Shown here: piece after piece, positions 39,833-48,988 of the stretch | How positions within the stretch are numbered: the first letter of the stretch is position 1 | Layout of the letters: each line of letters starts with the position of its first letter | Assembly: GCF_003228315.1 (NCBI RefSeq) | Contig: NZ_CP029693.1 | Location: 2,984,001-3,048,000 of the forward strand | Source of the DNA: Pseudomonas putida | GTDB lineage: Bacteria > Pseudomonadota > Gammaproteobacteria > Pseudomonadales > Pseudomonadaceae | Direction of reading: 5' to 3' | DNA length: 64,000 nucleotides | Notes under the pieces: model-generated | Told to the model about the DNA's origin: nothing | Databases searched by the model: none | The model's input: only the letters and a program-made list of their open reading frames with translations | Position numbers and translations under genes: made by a program

Positions 39833-41160
39833 AACCGACTCGCCTTCTGTTGCTCTGGCTCGCGCTGTTGCTGGCCGTCGGCATCGTGCTGGGCACCTTG
39901 CAGGCACTGGAGTTCGGGTTGCCGGCTTACCTGTCGCGGATCAACTGGGGCCTGCTGTTGGCACTCATGATCCTGGCGCTGATCGATGCAGTGCGCCTCA
40001 AGCGCCTGCCCTCGCCGCGCCTGCTGCGGCGCATGCCAGGCAGCCTGGCGCTGGGGCGCTGGAGTGAGGTGCGACTGGAGCTTGAACACGACTTTGCGCA
40101 GCCGCTGGAGCTGCAACTTTTCGACCACGTACCCGACGGCCTGAGCTTCGAGCACCTGCCAATGACCGTGCAACTGCAGCCGGGCCAGCGCAGCCTGATG
40201 GACTACCGCCTGCGCCCGCTCAAGCGCGGGCATTTCAGTTTCGAACGCTGCGAAATCAACCTGCCGGGGCCGCTGGGGCTGTGGTCCGACAAGCGTTTGC
40301 TCAATGTGACGGACCACACGCGGGTCTATCCCGATTTCGCCCACCTCTACGGCGGTCAACTGCTGGCTGTGGATAACTGGCTCAGCCAACTCGGCGTGCG
40401 CCAGCGTCAACGACGTGGTCAAGGGATGGAGTTTCATCAGTTGCGCGAATTTCGCGAGGGCGACAGCCTGCGGCAAATCGACTGGAAAGCCACCGCCCGT
40501 CAGAGGGCGCCGATTGCCCGGGAATACCAGGACGAACGCGACCAGCAGATCGTGTTCATGCTCGACTGCGGGCGCCGCATGCGCAGCCAGGACGCCGAGC
40601 TGGCGCATTTCGACCATGCGCTTAATGCGTGCCTGCTGCTGAGCTACGTCGCGCTGCGCCAGGGGGATGCCGTGGGTCTGTGTACTTTCGCCAGCGATCA
40701 ACCGCGCTACCTCGCCCCGGTCAAAGGCAGCGGACAACTCAATGTCCTGCTCAACACCGTCTACGACCTGAACAGCAGCCAGCGCAGCGCCGACTATCAA
40801 GCGGCCATCACCGAACTGCTCGCCCGCCAGAAACGCCGGGCACTGATGGTGCTGATGACCAACCTGCGGGACGAAGACGATGAAGAACTGCTCACCGCCG
40901 TCAAACGCCTGAGCCGGCACCATCGGGTGCTGGTCACCAGTCTGCGCGAAGAGGTGCTCGACAACCTGCGGCAAACGCCAGTGCAGACCTTGCCCGAGGC
41001 GCTGGCCTATTGCGGCACGGTGGATTACCTCAATGCACGGGCCGAACTGCATGAGCGGCTGAGCGCCCATGGCGTGCCGGTGCTGGATGCGCGGCCAGGG
41101 GAATTGGGTACGCAACTGGTGACGCAGTATTTGAGCTGGAAGCGCGGTGGGAGTGTTTGA
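39829..41160 (+). CDS. DUF58 protein (VWA-like partner of MoxR)
   Basis: 443-residue protein with two N-terminal helices (about 5-25 and 30-48), a beta-rich region, and the DUF58 signature EFHQLREFREGDSLRQIDWKATAR at about 200-225, followed by a VWA-like fold with FMLDCGRRMRSQ (MIDAS-like DxGxxM). DUF58 is the usual substrate or partner of MoxR. GTG start at 39829 overlaps the MoxR stop by four bases. Last gene of the operon; no transglutaminase-like gene follows, unlike some other genera. Confidence 0.85.
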
Positions 41161-41195
41161 TCGGGTCAGCTGGATCTCCACCGCCCGAGCCGACG

Positions 41196-41275
41196 CCATC
41201 GCGAGCAGGCTCGCTCCCACAGGGGATTGTGTGAATCACGCAGATCAACTGTGGGAGCGAGCCTGCTCGCGAAGC
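41196..41275. repeat. REPIN F
   Basis: REP arms 41196-41222 and 41250-41275 between the convergent DUF58 and PilZ genes. Confidence 0.93.
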
Positions 41276-41285
41276 TTTTGAAGCT

Positions 41286-41645
41286 TCAGGCCGAAGCCGA
41301 CAACGTCTGGAAACTGAAGTACTGCTTCAACGCCTCCACCAATTGCCCATATTCCGGCGGGGCACGCTGCAGGCTGAACCCGGCGTCATAGTACTGGGGG
41401 GTTTGATCTTCGTGGCACCACAGGCAGCACGCCCGCAGATCGATGATCTGCTGGCACCCATCGCCGACCGGAATTTTCAGGCGCAAGCCGAAGTCCGCGC
41501 CTATCATCATGGGCAACTGGCTGATGAGCATCAGCCCGTGTTCGGAGACATTGCCCAGGTAACCGATGGGTTTGTCAGTGACACTGTTGAATACTTTCAG
41601 GAAATACGGCAGTTGATGCCGCTCGATCCGGCGGTCAGTGAACAT
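41286..41645 (-). CDS. PilZ-domain protein (possible c-di-GMP binder)
   Basis: 119-residue single-domain PilZ-like protein: MFTDRRIERHQLPYFLKVFNSVTDKPIGYLGNVSEHGLMLISQLPM. The c-di-GMP signature RxxxR is present as R6-x-x-x-H plus the RR near 5-6, and the second motif D/N-x-S-x-x-G is seen as NVSEHGLM, so binding is probable but the arginine spacing is not the textbook one. It could be a signalling effector with the diguanylate cyclase 4 kb away. Confidence 0.8.
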   Translation of the reverse strand: MFTDRRIERHQLPYFLKVFNSVTDKPIGYLGNVSEHGLMLISQLPMMIGADFGLRLKIPVGDGCQQIIDLRACCLWCHEDQTPQYYDAGFSLQRAPPEYGQLVEALKQYFSFQTLSASA

Positions 41646-41891
41646 TGCTGAATTCGCTTCGCTAGACCCTTAAGCAGGGCCGCACTAATGCTTCGGAACA
41701 GGCCTGCCAACTGATACGTCCAGGCAGATGCGGCCCGCTCTCCCCGATCCTGGCGCGACAGTCCGTCAACCGCTGCCGCTTACTCCTGCCGATCACAGGT
41801 GTTGCTGCAGTTTAGAAACCAGGCTCTAAACCGATCTATTCGACTATAGCTCACCGCCGCGGGTCGGCCAGCTATTGAATGATAACCAGCA

Positions 41892-42269
41892 TCAGAACTG
41901 CGTCGGGCGTACCGCTGCGGCACTGCGCATCGGGTAATGCCCCAGGCTCGCCAGGGTTTCCAGGCGGGCACGGGCGCGGTAGGCGTATTCGCTCTGCGGA
42001 TAGGTGGCGATGATGAACTGGTAGGTCTGGGCGGCATCGATGAACATTTTCTGCCGTTCCAGGCACTGACCGCGCATCATCGACACTTCCGGCCAGACAT
42101 ACGGCCGGGCCCGGCTGTCGCGCTCGACCTTGGACAACTCGAGCATCACCTGCTCGCAATTGCCACGGTCATAGGCACTGTAGGCATTGTTCAAATGATG
42201 GTTCATGGCAAACCGGACGCAGCCCGTGGCACCGAACAGGGCAAGGGCGGCAATGAGTACGAATCGCAT
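41892..42269 (-). CDS. Small TPR-containing lipoprotein
   Basis: 125 residues. N-terminal signal with lipobox-like ATGC, lipid on Cys17 (MRFVLIAALALFGATGC), so probably membrane-anchored in the periplasm. The rest is a helical tetratricopeptide-like region (NNAYSAYDRGNCEQVMLEL, AAQTYQFIIATYPQSEYAYRARARLE). Function unknown; similar to tol-pal-associated TPR lipoproteins only in layout. The 246-base gap to the PilZ gene has a GGGCCGCA / TGCGGCCC inverted repeat (41677-41735) that may terminate it. Confidence 0.8.
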   Translation of the reverse strand: MRFVLIAALALFGATGCVRFAMNHHLNNAYSAYDRGNCEQVMLELSKVERDSRARPYVWPEVSMMRGQCLERQKMFIDAAQTYQFIIATYPQSEYAYRARARLETLASLGHYPMRSAAAVRPTQF

Positions 42270-42471
42270 GGGGAATCTCCTGTCTTGAACGCTTTATCGA
42301 CCCGTGGACGGAAATCTTCAGGCGCCAAGGCATAAAGTTGTGCCTCTCAATTGCAGAGTTCAATAAAGAAAGAAAAAACAAAGCTCTTCGAAAAAAGTAG
42401 TGCATACGAACAATGACTACACCTGCGGAGCATAGTAGCCTCACTCAGCGCTTGAACTCAGGAGTCTTTGC

Positions 42472-43923
42472 ATGTCCGTCCGTCGTACCAAAATCGTCGC
42501 CACCCTTGGCCCGGCCAGTAACTCGCCGGAAGTTCTCGAACAGCTGATTCTGGCTGGCCTGGACGTCGCCCGCCTGAACTTCTCCCACGGCACCCCCGAC
42601 GAGCACAAGGCTCGCGCGAAGCTGGTGCGTGACCTGGCCGCCAAGCACGGCCGCTTCGTCGCCCTGCTGGGTGACCTGCAAGGCCCGAAAATCCGTATCG
42701 CCAAGTTCGCCAACAAGCGCATCGAGCTGAAGATCGGTGACAAGTTCACCTTCTCCACCAGCCATCCGCTGACCGAAGGCAACCAGCAGGTGGTCGGCAT
42801 CGACTACCCGGATCTGGTCAAGGACTGCGGCGTGGGCGACGAGCTGCTGCTCGACGACGGCCGCGTGGTGATGCGCGTTGAAACCGCCACCGCCACCGAA
42901 CTGCATTGCGTGGTGACCATCGGCGGCCCGCTGTCCGACCACAAAGGCATCAACCGTCGTGGTGGCGGCCTGACCGCTCCGGCCCTGACCGAAAAAGACA
43001 AGGCCGACATCAAGCTCGCCGCGGAAATGGACCTGGACTATCTGGCCGTGTCCTTCCCACGCGACGCCGCCGACATGCAATACGCCCGTCAACTGCGCGA
43101 CGAAGCCGGCGGTACCGCCTGGCTGGTGGCGAAGATCGAACGCGCCGAAGCCGTGGCCGACGACGAAACCCTCGATGACCTGATCCAGGCCTCCGACGCG
43201 GTGATGGTGGCCCGTGGCGACCTCGGCGTGGAAATCGGCGATGCCGAACTGGTGGGCATCCAGAAGAAGATCATTCTGCACGCACGTCGCCACAACAAGG
43301 CGGTGATCGTGGCGACCCAGATGATGGAGTCGATGATCCAGAACCCGATGCCGACCCGTGCCGAAGTGTCCGACGTGGCCAACGCCGTGCTCGACTACAC
43401 CGACGCCGTGATGCTCTCGGCCGAGTCCGCCGCCGGCGCCTACCCGCTCGAAGCCGTACAGGCCATGGCCCGTATCTGCATCGGCGCGGAAAAGCACCCG
43501 ACCAGCAAGACCTCCAGCCACCGCATCGGCAAGACCTTCGAGCGTTGCGACGAAAGCATCGCCCTGGCCACCATGTACACGGCCAACCACTTCCCGGGCG
43601 TGAAGGCGATCATCGCGTTGACCGAAAGCGGCTACACCCCGCTGATCATGTCGCGCATCCGCTCCTCGGTGCCGATCTACGCGTTCACCCCGCACCGCGA
43701 AGCCCAGGCTCGCGCGGCAATGTTCCGTGGCGTGTACACCATCCCGTTCGATCCGGCCTCGCTGGCACCGAACGAAGTCAGCCAGAAAGCCATTGACGAG
43801 CTGGTCAAGCGCGGCGTGGTGGAGAAAGGCGACTGGGTCATCCTGACCAAGGGCGACAGCTACCACACTACCGGTGGCACCAACGGCATGAAGATCCTGC
43901 ACGTTGGCGATCCGCAGGTCTGA
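42472..43923 (+). CDS. pyk: Pyruvate kinase (PykA)
   Basis: 483-residue glycolytic enzyme converting phosphoenolpyruvate and ADP to pyruvate and ATP. MSVRRTKIVATLGPASN start, catalytic TIM-barrel motifs RLNFSHGT, GDLQGPKIR, AKIERAEAV and MVARGDLGVEIG, TQMMESMIQNPMPTRAEVSDVANAVLD, and C-terminal effector domain. Its bias is that of a highly expressed gene. Type II-like (PykA); PykF is the alternative but the position (next to enoyl-CoA hydratase) matches pykA of PAO1 (PA4329) from memory. Confidence 0.96.
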   Translation: MSVRRTKIVATLGPASNSPEVLEQLILAGLDVARLNFSHGTPDEHKARAKLVRDLAAKHGRFVALLGDLQGPKIRIAKFANKRIELKIGDKFTFSTSHPLTEGNQQVVGIDYPDLVKDCGVGDELLLDDGRVVMRVETATATELHCVVTIGGPLSDHKGINRRGGGLTAPALTEKDKADIKLAAEMDLDYLAVSFPRDAADMQYARQLRDEAGGTAWLVAKIERAEAVADDETLDDLIQASDAVMVARGDLGVEIGDAELVGIQKKIILHARRHNKAVIVATQMMESMIQNPMPTRAEVSDVANAVLDYTDAVMLSAESAAGAYPLEAVQAMARICIGAEKHPTSKTSSHRIGKTFERCDESIALATMYTANHFPGVKAIIALTESGYTPLIMSRIRSSVPIYAFTPHREAQARAAMFRGVYTIPFDPASLAPNEVSQKAIDELVKRGVVEKGDWVILTKGDSYHTTGGTNGMKILHVGDPQV

Positions 43924-43942
43924 GTGACCGGCTGCTGAAAGA

Positions 43943-43979
43943 CAAAAGCCCCGCCATGTGAATGGCGGGGCTTTTTGTT
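43943..43979 (+). terminator. Terminator of pyruvate kinase
   Basis: Stem AAGCCCCGCCAT / ATGGCGGGGCTT with a GTGA loop and T-rich tail. Confidence 0.94.
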
Positions 43980-44004
43980 TTCGGAGCCTGAAGATGTGTT
44001 GTCT

Positions 44005-44090
44005 GTTCTGGCCCCATCGCGGGCAAGCCTTGCTCCTACAGGATCTCCACCGTCCGTAGGAGCAAGGCTTGCCCGCGATGAGGCCAGAAC
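44005..44090. repeat. REPIN G (nearly perfect long inverted repeat)
   Basis: Arms 44005-44041 and 44056-44090, symmetric over more than 30 bases, with a short 14-base spacer. Compared with other REPINs here the arms extend outwards into GTTCTGGCC / GGCCAGAAC. Confidence 0.93.
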
Positions 44091-44104
44091 AGCCAATAAA
44101 AAAC

Positions 44105-44854
44105 TCAATGCCTGTTGATAAACCCGGACAACGCCGCCATCGCCTCCGGCGAGCGCAACCTTTGGGTGAACAACGCCCCCTCTTCTTCTATTACCTTTCT
44201 CAGCAACTCCCGATCCGGCGCCTTCATCAATTGCTTGCTGATCCGCACCGCCTCCGGTGGCAACGACTCGAAGCGCAGCGCCATCTCCCGCGCCCTGGCC
44301 AATGTCTCTTCGCCACTGCCCAAGGCTTCGGACGCAATGCCCCAGACGGCCGCCTGCTCACCATTGAAACCTTCGCCCAGCAGCAACAACTCCGCCGCTT
44401 TCGCCTGCCCAAGCAAACGCGGCAGGATCAAACTGGAGCCGAATTCCGGGCACAGGCCCAGGTTGACGAACGGCATGCGCAAGCGCGCATCACGGCTGAC
44501 GTACACCAGGTCGCAATGCAGCAACAGCGTCGTACCGATACCCACCGCCGCACCGGCCACCGCGGCGATCACCGGTTTGCGGCATTCGAGCAGGTTGAGC
44601 ATGAAATGAAACACCGGGCTGTCGAGGTTGCTCGGCGGTTGCTGGACGAAGTCAGCGATATCGTTGCCGGCGGTGAAGCACTCACTGGACCCTGTGATCA
44701 ATACGGCATTGATTTCTGGGTCGCTGTCGGCCCGCTTCAGCGCCTCGGCCAATTGGCTGTACATGGCTCGGGTCAGGGCGTTTTTCTTTTCCGGGCGATT
44801 GAGGCGCAGGGTCAGCAGGCCGCGTTCGCGTTCGATCAGGATAGCGTCGGTCAT
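44105..44854 (-). CDS. Enoyl-CoA hydratase/isomerase family protein
   Basis: 249-residue crotonase-fold enzyme. Oxyanion-hole motifs NAVLITGSSECFTAGND and KPVIAAVAGAAVGIGTTLLLHCD; catalytic glutamate pair not strictly assignable (LCPEFGSSLILPRLLG). It may be a fatty-acid or 3-hydroxyacyl-CoA enzyme; exact reaction unknown. It follows the ferredoxin-reductase gene (about 29 bases), so the two are likely one operon with the upstream GGDEF gene. Confidence 0.85.
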   Translation of the reverse strand: MTDAILIERERGLLTLRLNRPEKKNALTRAMYSQLAEALKRADSDPEINAVLITGSSECFTAGNDIADFVQQPPSNLDSPVFHFMLNLLECRKPVIAAVAGAAVGIGTTLLLHCDLVYVSRDARLRMPFVNLGLCPEFGSSLILPRLLGQAKAAELLLLGEGFNGEQAAVWGIASEALGSGEETLARAREMALRFESLPPEAVRISKQLMKAPDRELLRKVIEEEGALFTQRLRSPEAMAALSGFINRH

Positions 44855-44882
44855 GGCAGGTCTCGCGTCTGAAAATCAGCGC

Positions 44883-45818
44883 TCAACCACGGGGCAGGAA
44901 CACATCGGCCAGCAGTTGATTGCGCGGCAATCCCGCCAGATACAGGCGTCGGGCAAAGGCGTCGACACTGTCGGGGGCTCCGCAGAGTAAGGCCAGGGTT
45001 TGCCGGGAAACAAGCCGCAGTTGCGCCAAAGCCGCTGGCAACTCGGCCGCGGTCCACAGCTCGATATTCAGGTTCGCGCGGCTGGCCGCCATGGCCTGCA
45101 AGGGCTTGGCCAGGTAATGCTGGCTGGCATCATGGGCCAGGTGAATGACGCGGATCGTGCCCTGGTGATCCTGGCGCAACGCTTCGCGCAGTACACCGAA
45201 CAACGGCCCCAGCCCGGTACCGGACGCCATCAGCCACAAGGGGCGGGTGTGCCAGTCGGGATCGTAATGCAGGGCGCCACCGCGCAACTCGCCCAGACGG
45301 ATCGGGTCGCCGATCTTCAGTTGGCGTGCCGCGTCGCTGAACTCCCCGGGCAGACGGCAATCGAGGTGGAACTCCAGAAACCGGTCGTCTTCCGGCAGGC
45401 TGGCGAGGGAATACGGCCTTGCCACATTCCCCGCCCACAGCACCAGATGCTGGCCGGCGCTGTAGCGCAATGGGCGCTGCGGAGTCAGGCGCAGCCGCAA
45501 AACGCTGTCGCTCAACCAATCGACCGCAGCGACCTCGGCCGGGCGGCCATCCCGAAGCGGGTCGAAGGTGTGCACCTGCAAGTCCTCGACCACCTGGCAC
45601 TGACACGCCAGTCGCCAGCCCTGCTGCCGTTGCTCCGCGCTCAAGGCATCGGGCCGGCTGTCGCTCGGCAGTCCCTGCACACACTGCACCAGACATGCAT
45701 GGCAACTGCCGGCGCGACAGCTATAGGGCACTGCCACGCCATTGTGATTCAGCGCATCGAGCAGATTGCTGCCCGCTGCCACCGACCACTGGCGTTCACC
45801 AACCCGCAGCTCAGGCAT
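44883..45818 (-). CDS. 2Fe-2S ferredoxin / FAD-NAD(P)H oxidoreductase
   Basis: 311-residue electron-transfer protein. N-terminal plant-type ferredoxin domain: C-x4-C-x2-C (SCRAGSCHACLVQC) plus a later Cys (LACQCQV) for the 2Fe-2S cluster, then FAD-binding RPYSLASLPED and NAD-binding LMASGTGLGPLFGVLREAL. It resembles CDP-6-deoxy-delta-3,4-glucoseen reductase or phenol hydroxylase reductases, but its partner is unknown. The start at 45818 (MPELRVGERQ) overlaps the end of the diguanylate cyclase by eight bases. Confidence 0.88.
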   Translation of the reverse strand: MPELRVGERQWSVAAGSNLLDALNHNGVAVPYSCRAGSCHACLVQCVQGLPSDSRPDALSAEQRQQGWRLACQCQVVEDLQVHTFDPLRDGRPAEVAAVDWLSDSVLRLRLTPQRPLRYSAGQHLVLWAGNVARPYSLASLPEDDRFLEFHLDCRLPGEFSDAARQLKIGDPIRLGELRGGALHYDPDWHTRPLWLMASGTGLGPLFGVLREALRQDHQGTIRVIHLAHDASQHYLAKPLQAMAASRANLNIELWTAAELPAALAQLRLVSRQTLALLCGAPDSVDAFARRLYLAGLPRNQLLADVFLPRG

Positions 45819-46929
45819 CGACGTTTTCCCACGCTGCGGCACAACGGTTGCGCCCGTCACGCTTGGCGCGATACAGCGCCTGATCGGCCCGCTGCAAGGC
45901 ATCGTCGAGATCGTCCCCCGGCGCCAGCAACGTCATGCCCGCGGACAGGCTGAGGTTACGCACGCTCAGGCCGATCAACTCGACATCGGTAAACGCAATG
46001 CGCAGGCGCTCGCAGCAGGAGGTCAGGCTGTCCGCATCGCAATCGGGCAACAGCACCACGAATTCCTCGCCGCCATAACGGGCCAGTACATCACCGTCGC
46101 GCAAGCAAGCAGTGGCGACGCCGGCGAAGGCTTGCAGCACCTGATCGCCGGCGGCGTGCCCGTGCATGTCATTGATACGTTTGAAATGGTCAAGGTCGAT
46201 CAGCGCCAGACCGTGCACCACATCGGGATCCATCATATTGAGTTCTCGGGAGGCCAGGCGCAGGAAATGCCGGCGGTTGAACAGCCCGGTCAATTCGTCG
46301 GTGGCCACCAGGTCTTCCAGTTGGCGCATCATGCCGCGCAAAGTGTCCTGGTGTGCCTGCAACGCAAAGCGCCGCTGGCGCATGCGATGGCGCGAGGCCT
46401 GGACATAACCGGCATAGAGCACCAGCCAGACCAGCACGATCAGCAGCACGCACACCTGCAACGCCGCCAGGGCCGGGTCGGGTAACCGCATGTGGTAGCC
46501 CTCCCACAGCGTGATCGCGCTGAAACTGAAGAACACCAGCAAGGCGCAGCGCAAGAATGATCGACGGGACAGGTGGAACAGCCCGAACAACAGGATCAGG
46601 ACATAAAAAACCAGGAAGGCCCCGCGCGCATTGTCCAGGTGGGCAATCAGCCAGGTTTGCCAGCCCAGGCCCAATATCACCTGGGCTTCGGTCAGGCTGG
46701 GGTCGGAAAACCGCAGATTGGCGCCGGAATAAAACAGCGCGAACAGCGCCGCCTGGCTGATGACCACCAGCGAGCTGCCAATGGCCATGCCCGCCAGCGA
46801 GTCTTCATAGTGGCCGGTAAAAAACGCCAGCCACACCAACAGCAATGCCAGCGCATAGGTGCCAGCCGCTAGGGCAAAACGTTTGATCAGCAGGCGTTGA
46901 ATGGCGTTATGGGTCAATCGTTGACTCAC
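45811..46929 (-). CDS. Membrane diguanylate cyclase (SadC-like by position)
   Basis: 372 residues: six predicted transmembrane helices (20-38, 48-66, 84-100, 105-120, 126-144, 155-175), short linker, and GGDEF domain from DELTGLFNRRHFLRL (211-225). The active-site motif is GGEEF (286-290), preceded at 277-280 by an RxxD inhibitory site (RDGD), so it should make and be feedback-inhibited by cyclic di-GMP. In PAO1 the gene between the ferredoxin reductase and fumarase is sadC (PA4332), a biofilm/attachment cyclase; the orthology is inferred from position. The C-terminus overlaps the reductase start. Confidence 0.87.
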   Translation of the reverse strand: MSQRLTHNAIQRLLIKRFALAAGTYALALLLVWLAFFTGHYEDSLAGMAIGSSLVVISQAALFALFYSGANLRFSDPSLTEAQVILGLGWQTWLIAHLDNARGAFLVFYVLILLFGLFHLSRRSFLRCALLVFFSFSAITLWEGYHMRLPDPALAALQVCVLLIVLVWLVLYAGYVQASRHRMRQRRFALQAHQDTLRGMMRQLEDLVATDELTGLFNRRHFLRLASRELNMMDPDVVHGLALIDLDHFKRINDMHGHAAGDQVLQAFAGVATACLRDGDVLARYGGEEFVVLLPDCDADSLTSCCERLRIAFTDVELIGLSVRNLSLSAGMTLLAPGDDLDDALQRADQALYRAKRDGRNRCAAAWENVDA

Positions 46930-47233
46930 CGAATGAAAGGAGGCTGGTAGAGCGTCTCTACTCTACAGACCGTATGTCACTTTAGTGGCGTGGCCGATAA
47001 ATGACCATCCAATTTTCAGGGACGAAGACCTGGCGTCAAACTCACTGTCCGATATGCGACCAACGATTGACTACCGGCGCGTGTGCCCTTGAGCGAGGCG
47101 CGTTATACTGCCGCGCCTTTTTAGCGTCGCGCCAGCATGCCCGGCGTGCCTTGAAAGGTGCTTGCAACCGACCGATGCACCCAAGCTGCAAGCACCTTAT
47201 TGAATGTTCCCGTCTTTTAGAGGAGCGCGACTC
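46930..47233. other. Divergent region GGDEF / fumarase with leader hairpin
   Basis: 304 bases. Contains a TATACT -10-like box at 47104-47109 and, between it and the fumarase start, a perfect 12-bp inverted repeat (see hairpin entry). The GGDEF side shows only short A+T patches. Confidence 0.55.
47155..47198 (+). promoter_or_regulatory. Perfect 12-bp hairpin in fumarase 5' leader
   Basis: Arms 47155-47166 (AAGGTGCTTGCA) and 47187-47198 are exact inverse complements with a 20-base loop, ending 35 bases before the fumarase ATG. No T tract follows, so it is not a typical terminator. It could be an mRNA stabiliser, a protein-binding or a translational control element. Confidence 0.6.
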
Positions 47234-48757
47234 ATGACCGTGATCAAGCAAGACGACCTGATTCAGAGCGTTGCCGACGCCCTGCAGTTCATTTCCTACT
47301 ACCACCCCGTGGATTTCATCCAGGCGATGCACGAGGCCTACCTGCGCGAAGAATCGCCGGCAGCCCGTGATTCCATGGCGCAAATCCTGATCAACTCGCG
47401 CATGTGCGCCACCGGCCACCGTCCGATCTGCCAGGACACCGGCATCGTGACCGTGTTCGTCCGCGTGGGCATGGACGTGCGTTGGGATGGCGCCACCATG
47501 AGCCTGGACGACATGATCAACGAAGGCGTTCGTCGCGCCTACAACCTGCCGGAAAACGTCCTGCGCGCTTCGATCCTCGCCGACCCGGCGGGCGCTCGCA
47601 AGAACACCAAGGACAACACCCCTGCCGTTATCCACTACTCCATCGTTCCGGGTAACACCGTGGAAGTGGACGTGGCGGCCAAGGGCGGCGGTTCCGAGAA
47701 CAAGTCGAAAATGGCCATGCTCAACCCGTCCGACTCGATCGTCGACTGGGTGCTCAAGACCGTTCCGACCATGGGTGCCGGCTGGTGCCCACCGGGCATG
47801 CTGGGTATCGGCATCGGCGGCACCGCCGAGAAAGCCGCGGTGATGGCCAAGGAAGTGTTGATGGAGTCCATCGACATTCACGAGCTGAAAGCCCGTGGCC
47901 CACAGAACCGCATCGAAGAGATGCGCCTGGAGCTGTTCGAGAAGGTCAACCAGCTGGGCATCGGCGCCCAGGGCCTCGGTGGCCTGACCACCGTGCTCGA
48001 CGTGAAGATCATGGACTACCCGACCCACGCCGCGTCCCTGCCGGTGTGCATGATCCCGAACTGCGCCGCCACCCGTCACGCGCACTTCGTGCTTGACGGT
48101 TCCGGCCCGGCCTCGCTGGAAGCGCCACCTTTGGACGCCTACCCGGAAATCGTCTGGGAAGCCGGCCCGTCGGCCCGTCGCGTCAACCTCGACACCCTGA
48201 CCCCGGAAGAAGTGCAGAGCTGGAAGCCGGGCGAAACCATCCTGCTCAACGGCAAGATGCTCACCGGTCGCGACGCTGCGCACAAGCGCATGGTCGAGAT
48301 GCTGAACAAGGGTGAATCCCTGCCGGTGGACCTCAAGGGTCGCTTCATCTACTACGTCGGCCCGGTTGATCCGGTGCGCGAAGAAGTGGTTGGCCCAGCA
48401 GGTCCTACCACCGCCACGCGGATGGACAAGTTCACCCGTCAGATCCTCGAGCAAACCGGCCTGTTGGGCATGATCGGCAAATCCGAACGCGGCCCGACCG
48501 CGATCGACGCGATCAAGGACCACAAGGCCGTTTACCTGATGGCAGTGGGCGGCGCGGCTTACCTGGTGGCGCAAGCGATCAAGAAGTCCAGCGTCGTAGC
48601 CTTCGCCGAGCTGGGTATGGAAGCGATCTACGAGTTCGAGGTCAAAGACATGCCAGTGACCGTTGCGGTCGACAGCAAGGGCGAGTCGGTACACATCACC
48701 GGTCCTGCCATCTGGCAGCAAAAGATCAGTGAAAGCCTGGCGGTCGAAGTGCAGTAA
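47234..48757 (+). CDS. fumA: Fumarate hydratase, class I (4Fe-4S)
   Basis: 507-residue iron-sulfur fumarase of the TCA cycle, interconverting fumarate and malate. Start MTVIKQDDLIQSVADALQF at 47234 with AGAGGAGCG ribosome site. Conserved cysteine-bearing motifs GHRPICQDTGI and MIPNCAATRHAHF plus a third Cys (GAGWCPPGMLGIGIGGT) ligate the cluster; KGGGSENKS and the C-terminal beta domain DDGPTTATRMDKFT-type region (GPTTATRMDKF) are present. Oxygen- and iron-sensitive class, so the leader hairpin may matter to regulation. Confidence 0.95.
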   Translation: MTVIKQDDLIQSVADALQFISYYHPVDFIQAMHEAYLREESPAARDSMAQILINSRMCATGHRPICQDTGIVTVFVRVGMDVRWDGATMSLDDMINEGVRRAYNLPENVLRASILADPAGARKNTKDNTPAVIHYSIVPGNTVEVDVAAKGGGSENKSKMAMLNPSDSIVDWVLKTVPTMGAGWCPPGMLGIGIGGTAEKAAVMAKEVLMESIDIHELKARGPQNRIEEMRLELFEKVNQLGIGAQGLGGLTTVLDVKIMDYPTHAASLPVCMIPNCAATRHAHFVLDGSGPASLEAPPLDAYPEIVWEAGPSARRVNLDTLTPEEVQSWKPGETILLNGKMLTGRDAAHKRMVEMLNKGESLPVDLKGRFIYYVGPVDPVREEVVGPAGPTTATRMDKFTRQILEQTGLLGMIGKSERGPTAIDAIKDHKAVYLMAVGGAAYLVAQAIKKSSVVAFAELGMEAIYEFEVKDMPVTVAVDSKGESVHITGPAIWQQKISESLAVEVQ

Positions 48758-48772
48758 GCGCTTCGATTGACC

Positions 48773-48813
48773 GAAAAAGGCGACAGGGCTTGGCCCCTGT
48801 CGCCTTTTTTATT
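48773..48813 (+). terminator. Terminator of fumarase
   Basis: Stem AAAAAGGCGACAGGG / CCCTGTCGCCTTTTTT with a CTTGGC loop; 16 bases after the stop. Confidence 0.95.
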
Positions 48814-48830
48814 GCCTGCCCATATCCCCT

Positions 48831-48931
48831 GTAGGAGCGAGCCTGCTCGCGATGGTCGCATGAACGACTCGGGCTGCCAGATGCCCCGCGTTATCGTTGA
48901 CGTCCATCGCGAGCAGGCTCGCTCCTACAAG
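48831..48931. repeat. REPIN H (spacer shared with REPIN N)
   Basis: REP arms 48831-48857 and 48903-48931. The 47-base spacer, read on the minus strand, matches that of REPIN N 13.6 kb away (first 25 bases after the REP differ at one place). Confidence 0.93.
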
Positions 48932-48988
48932 GGCCCGGCAGCCCATGTTATGGTGCGCCCCCTCCGTACCACCGTGTGTAATGCCTGC

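Noticed and set aside
41674..41740. Inverted GGGCCGCA / TGCGGCCC repeat between PilZ and lipoprotein genes taken as an RNA gene
   Set aside because: Loop is long and no T tract follows; could be a simple terminator or chance, so not called as an RNA.
42445..43902. 485-codon minus-strand frame opposite pyruvate kinase
   Set aside because: Antisense shadow with His/Gly/Val-rich composition.
47042..48721. 559-codon minus-strand frame opposite fumarase
   Set aside because: Antisense shadow; the real fumarase is unmistakable.
48767..48988. Longer N-terminus for the DctB/MifS-like kinase
   Set aside because: The extension would run through REPIN H and the fumarase terminator; the hydrophobic TM1 starts at MFLSSRPL.
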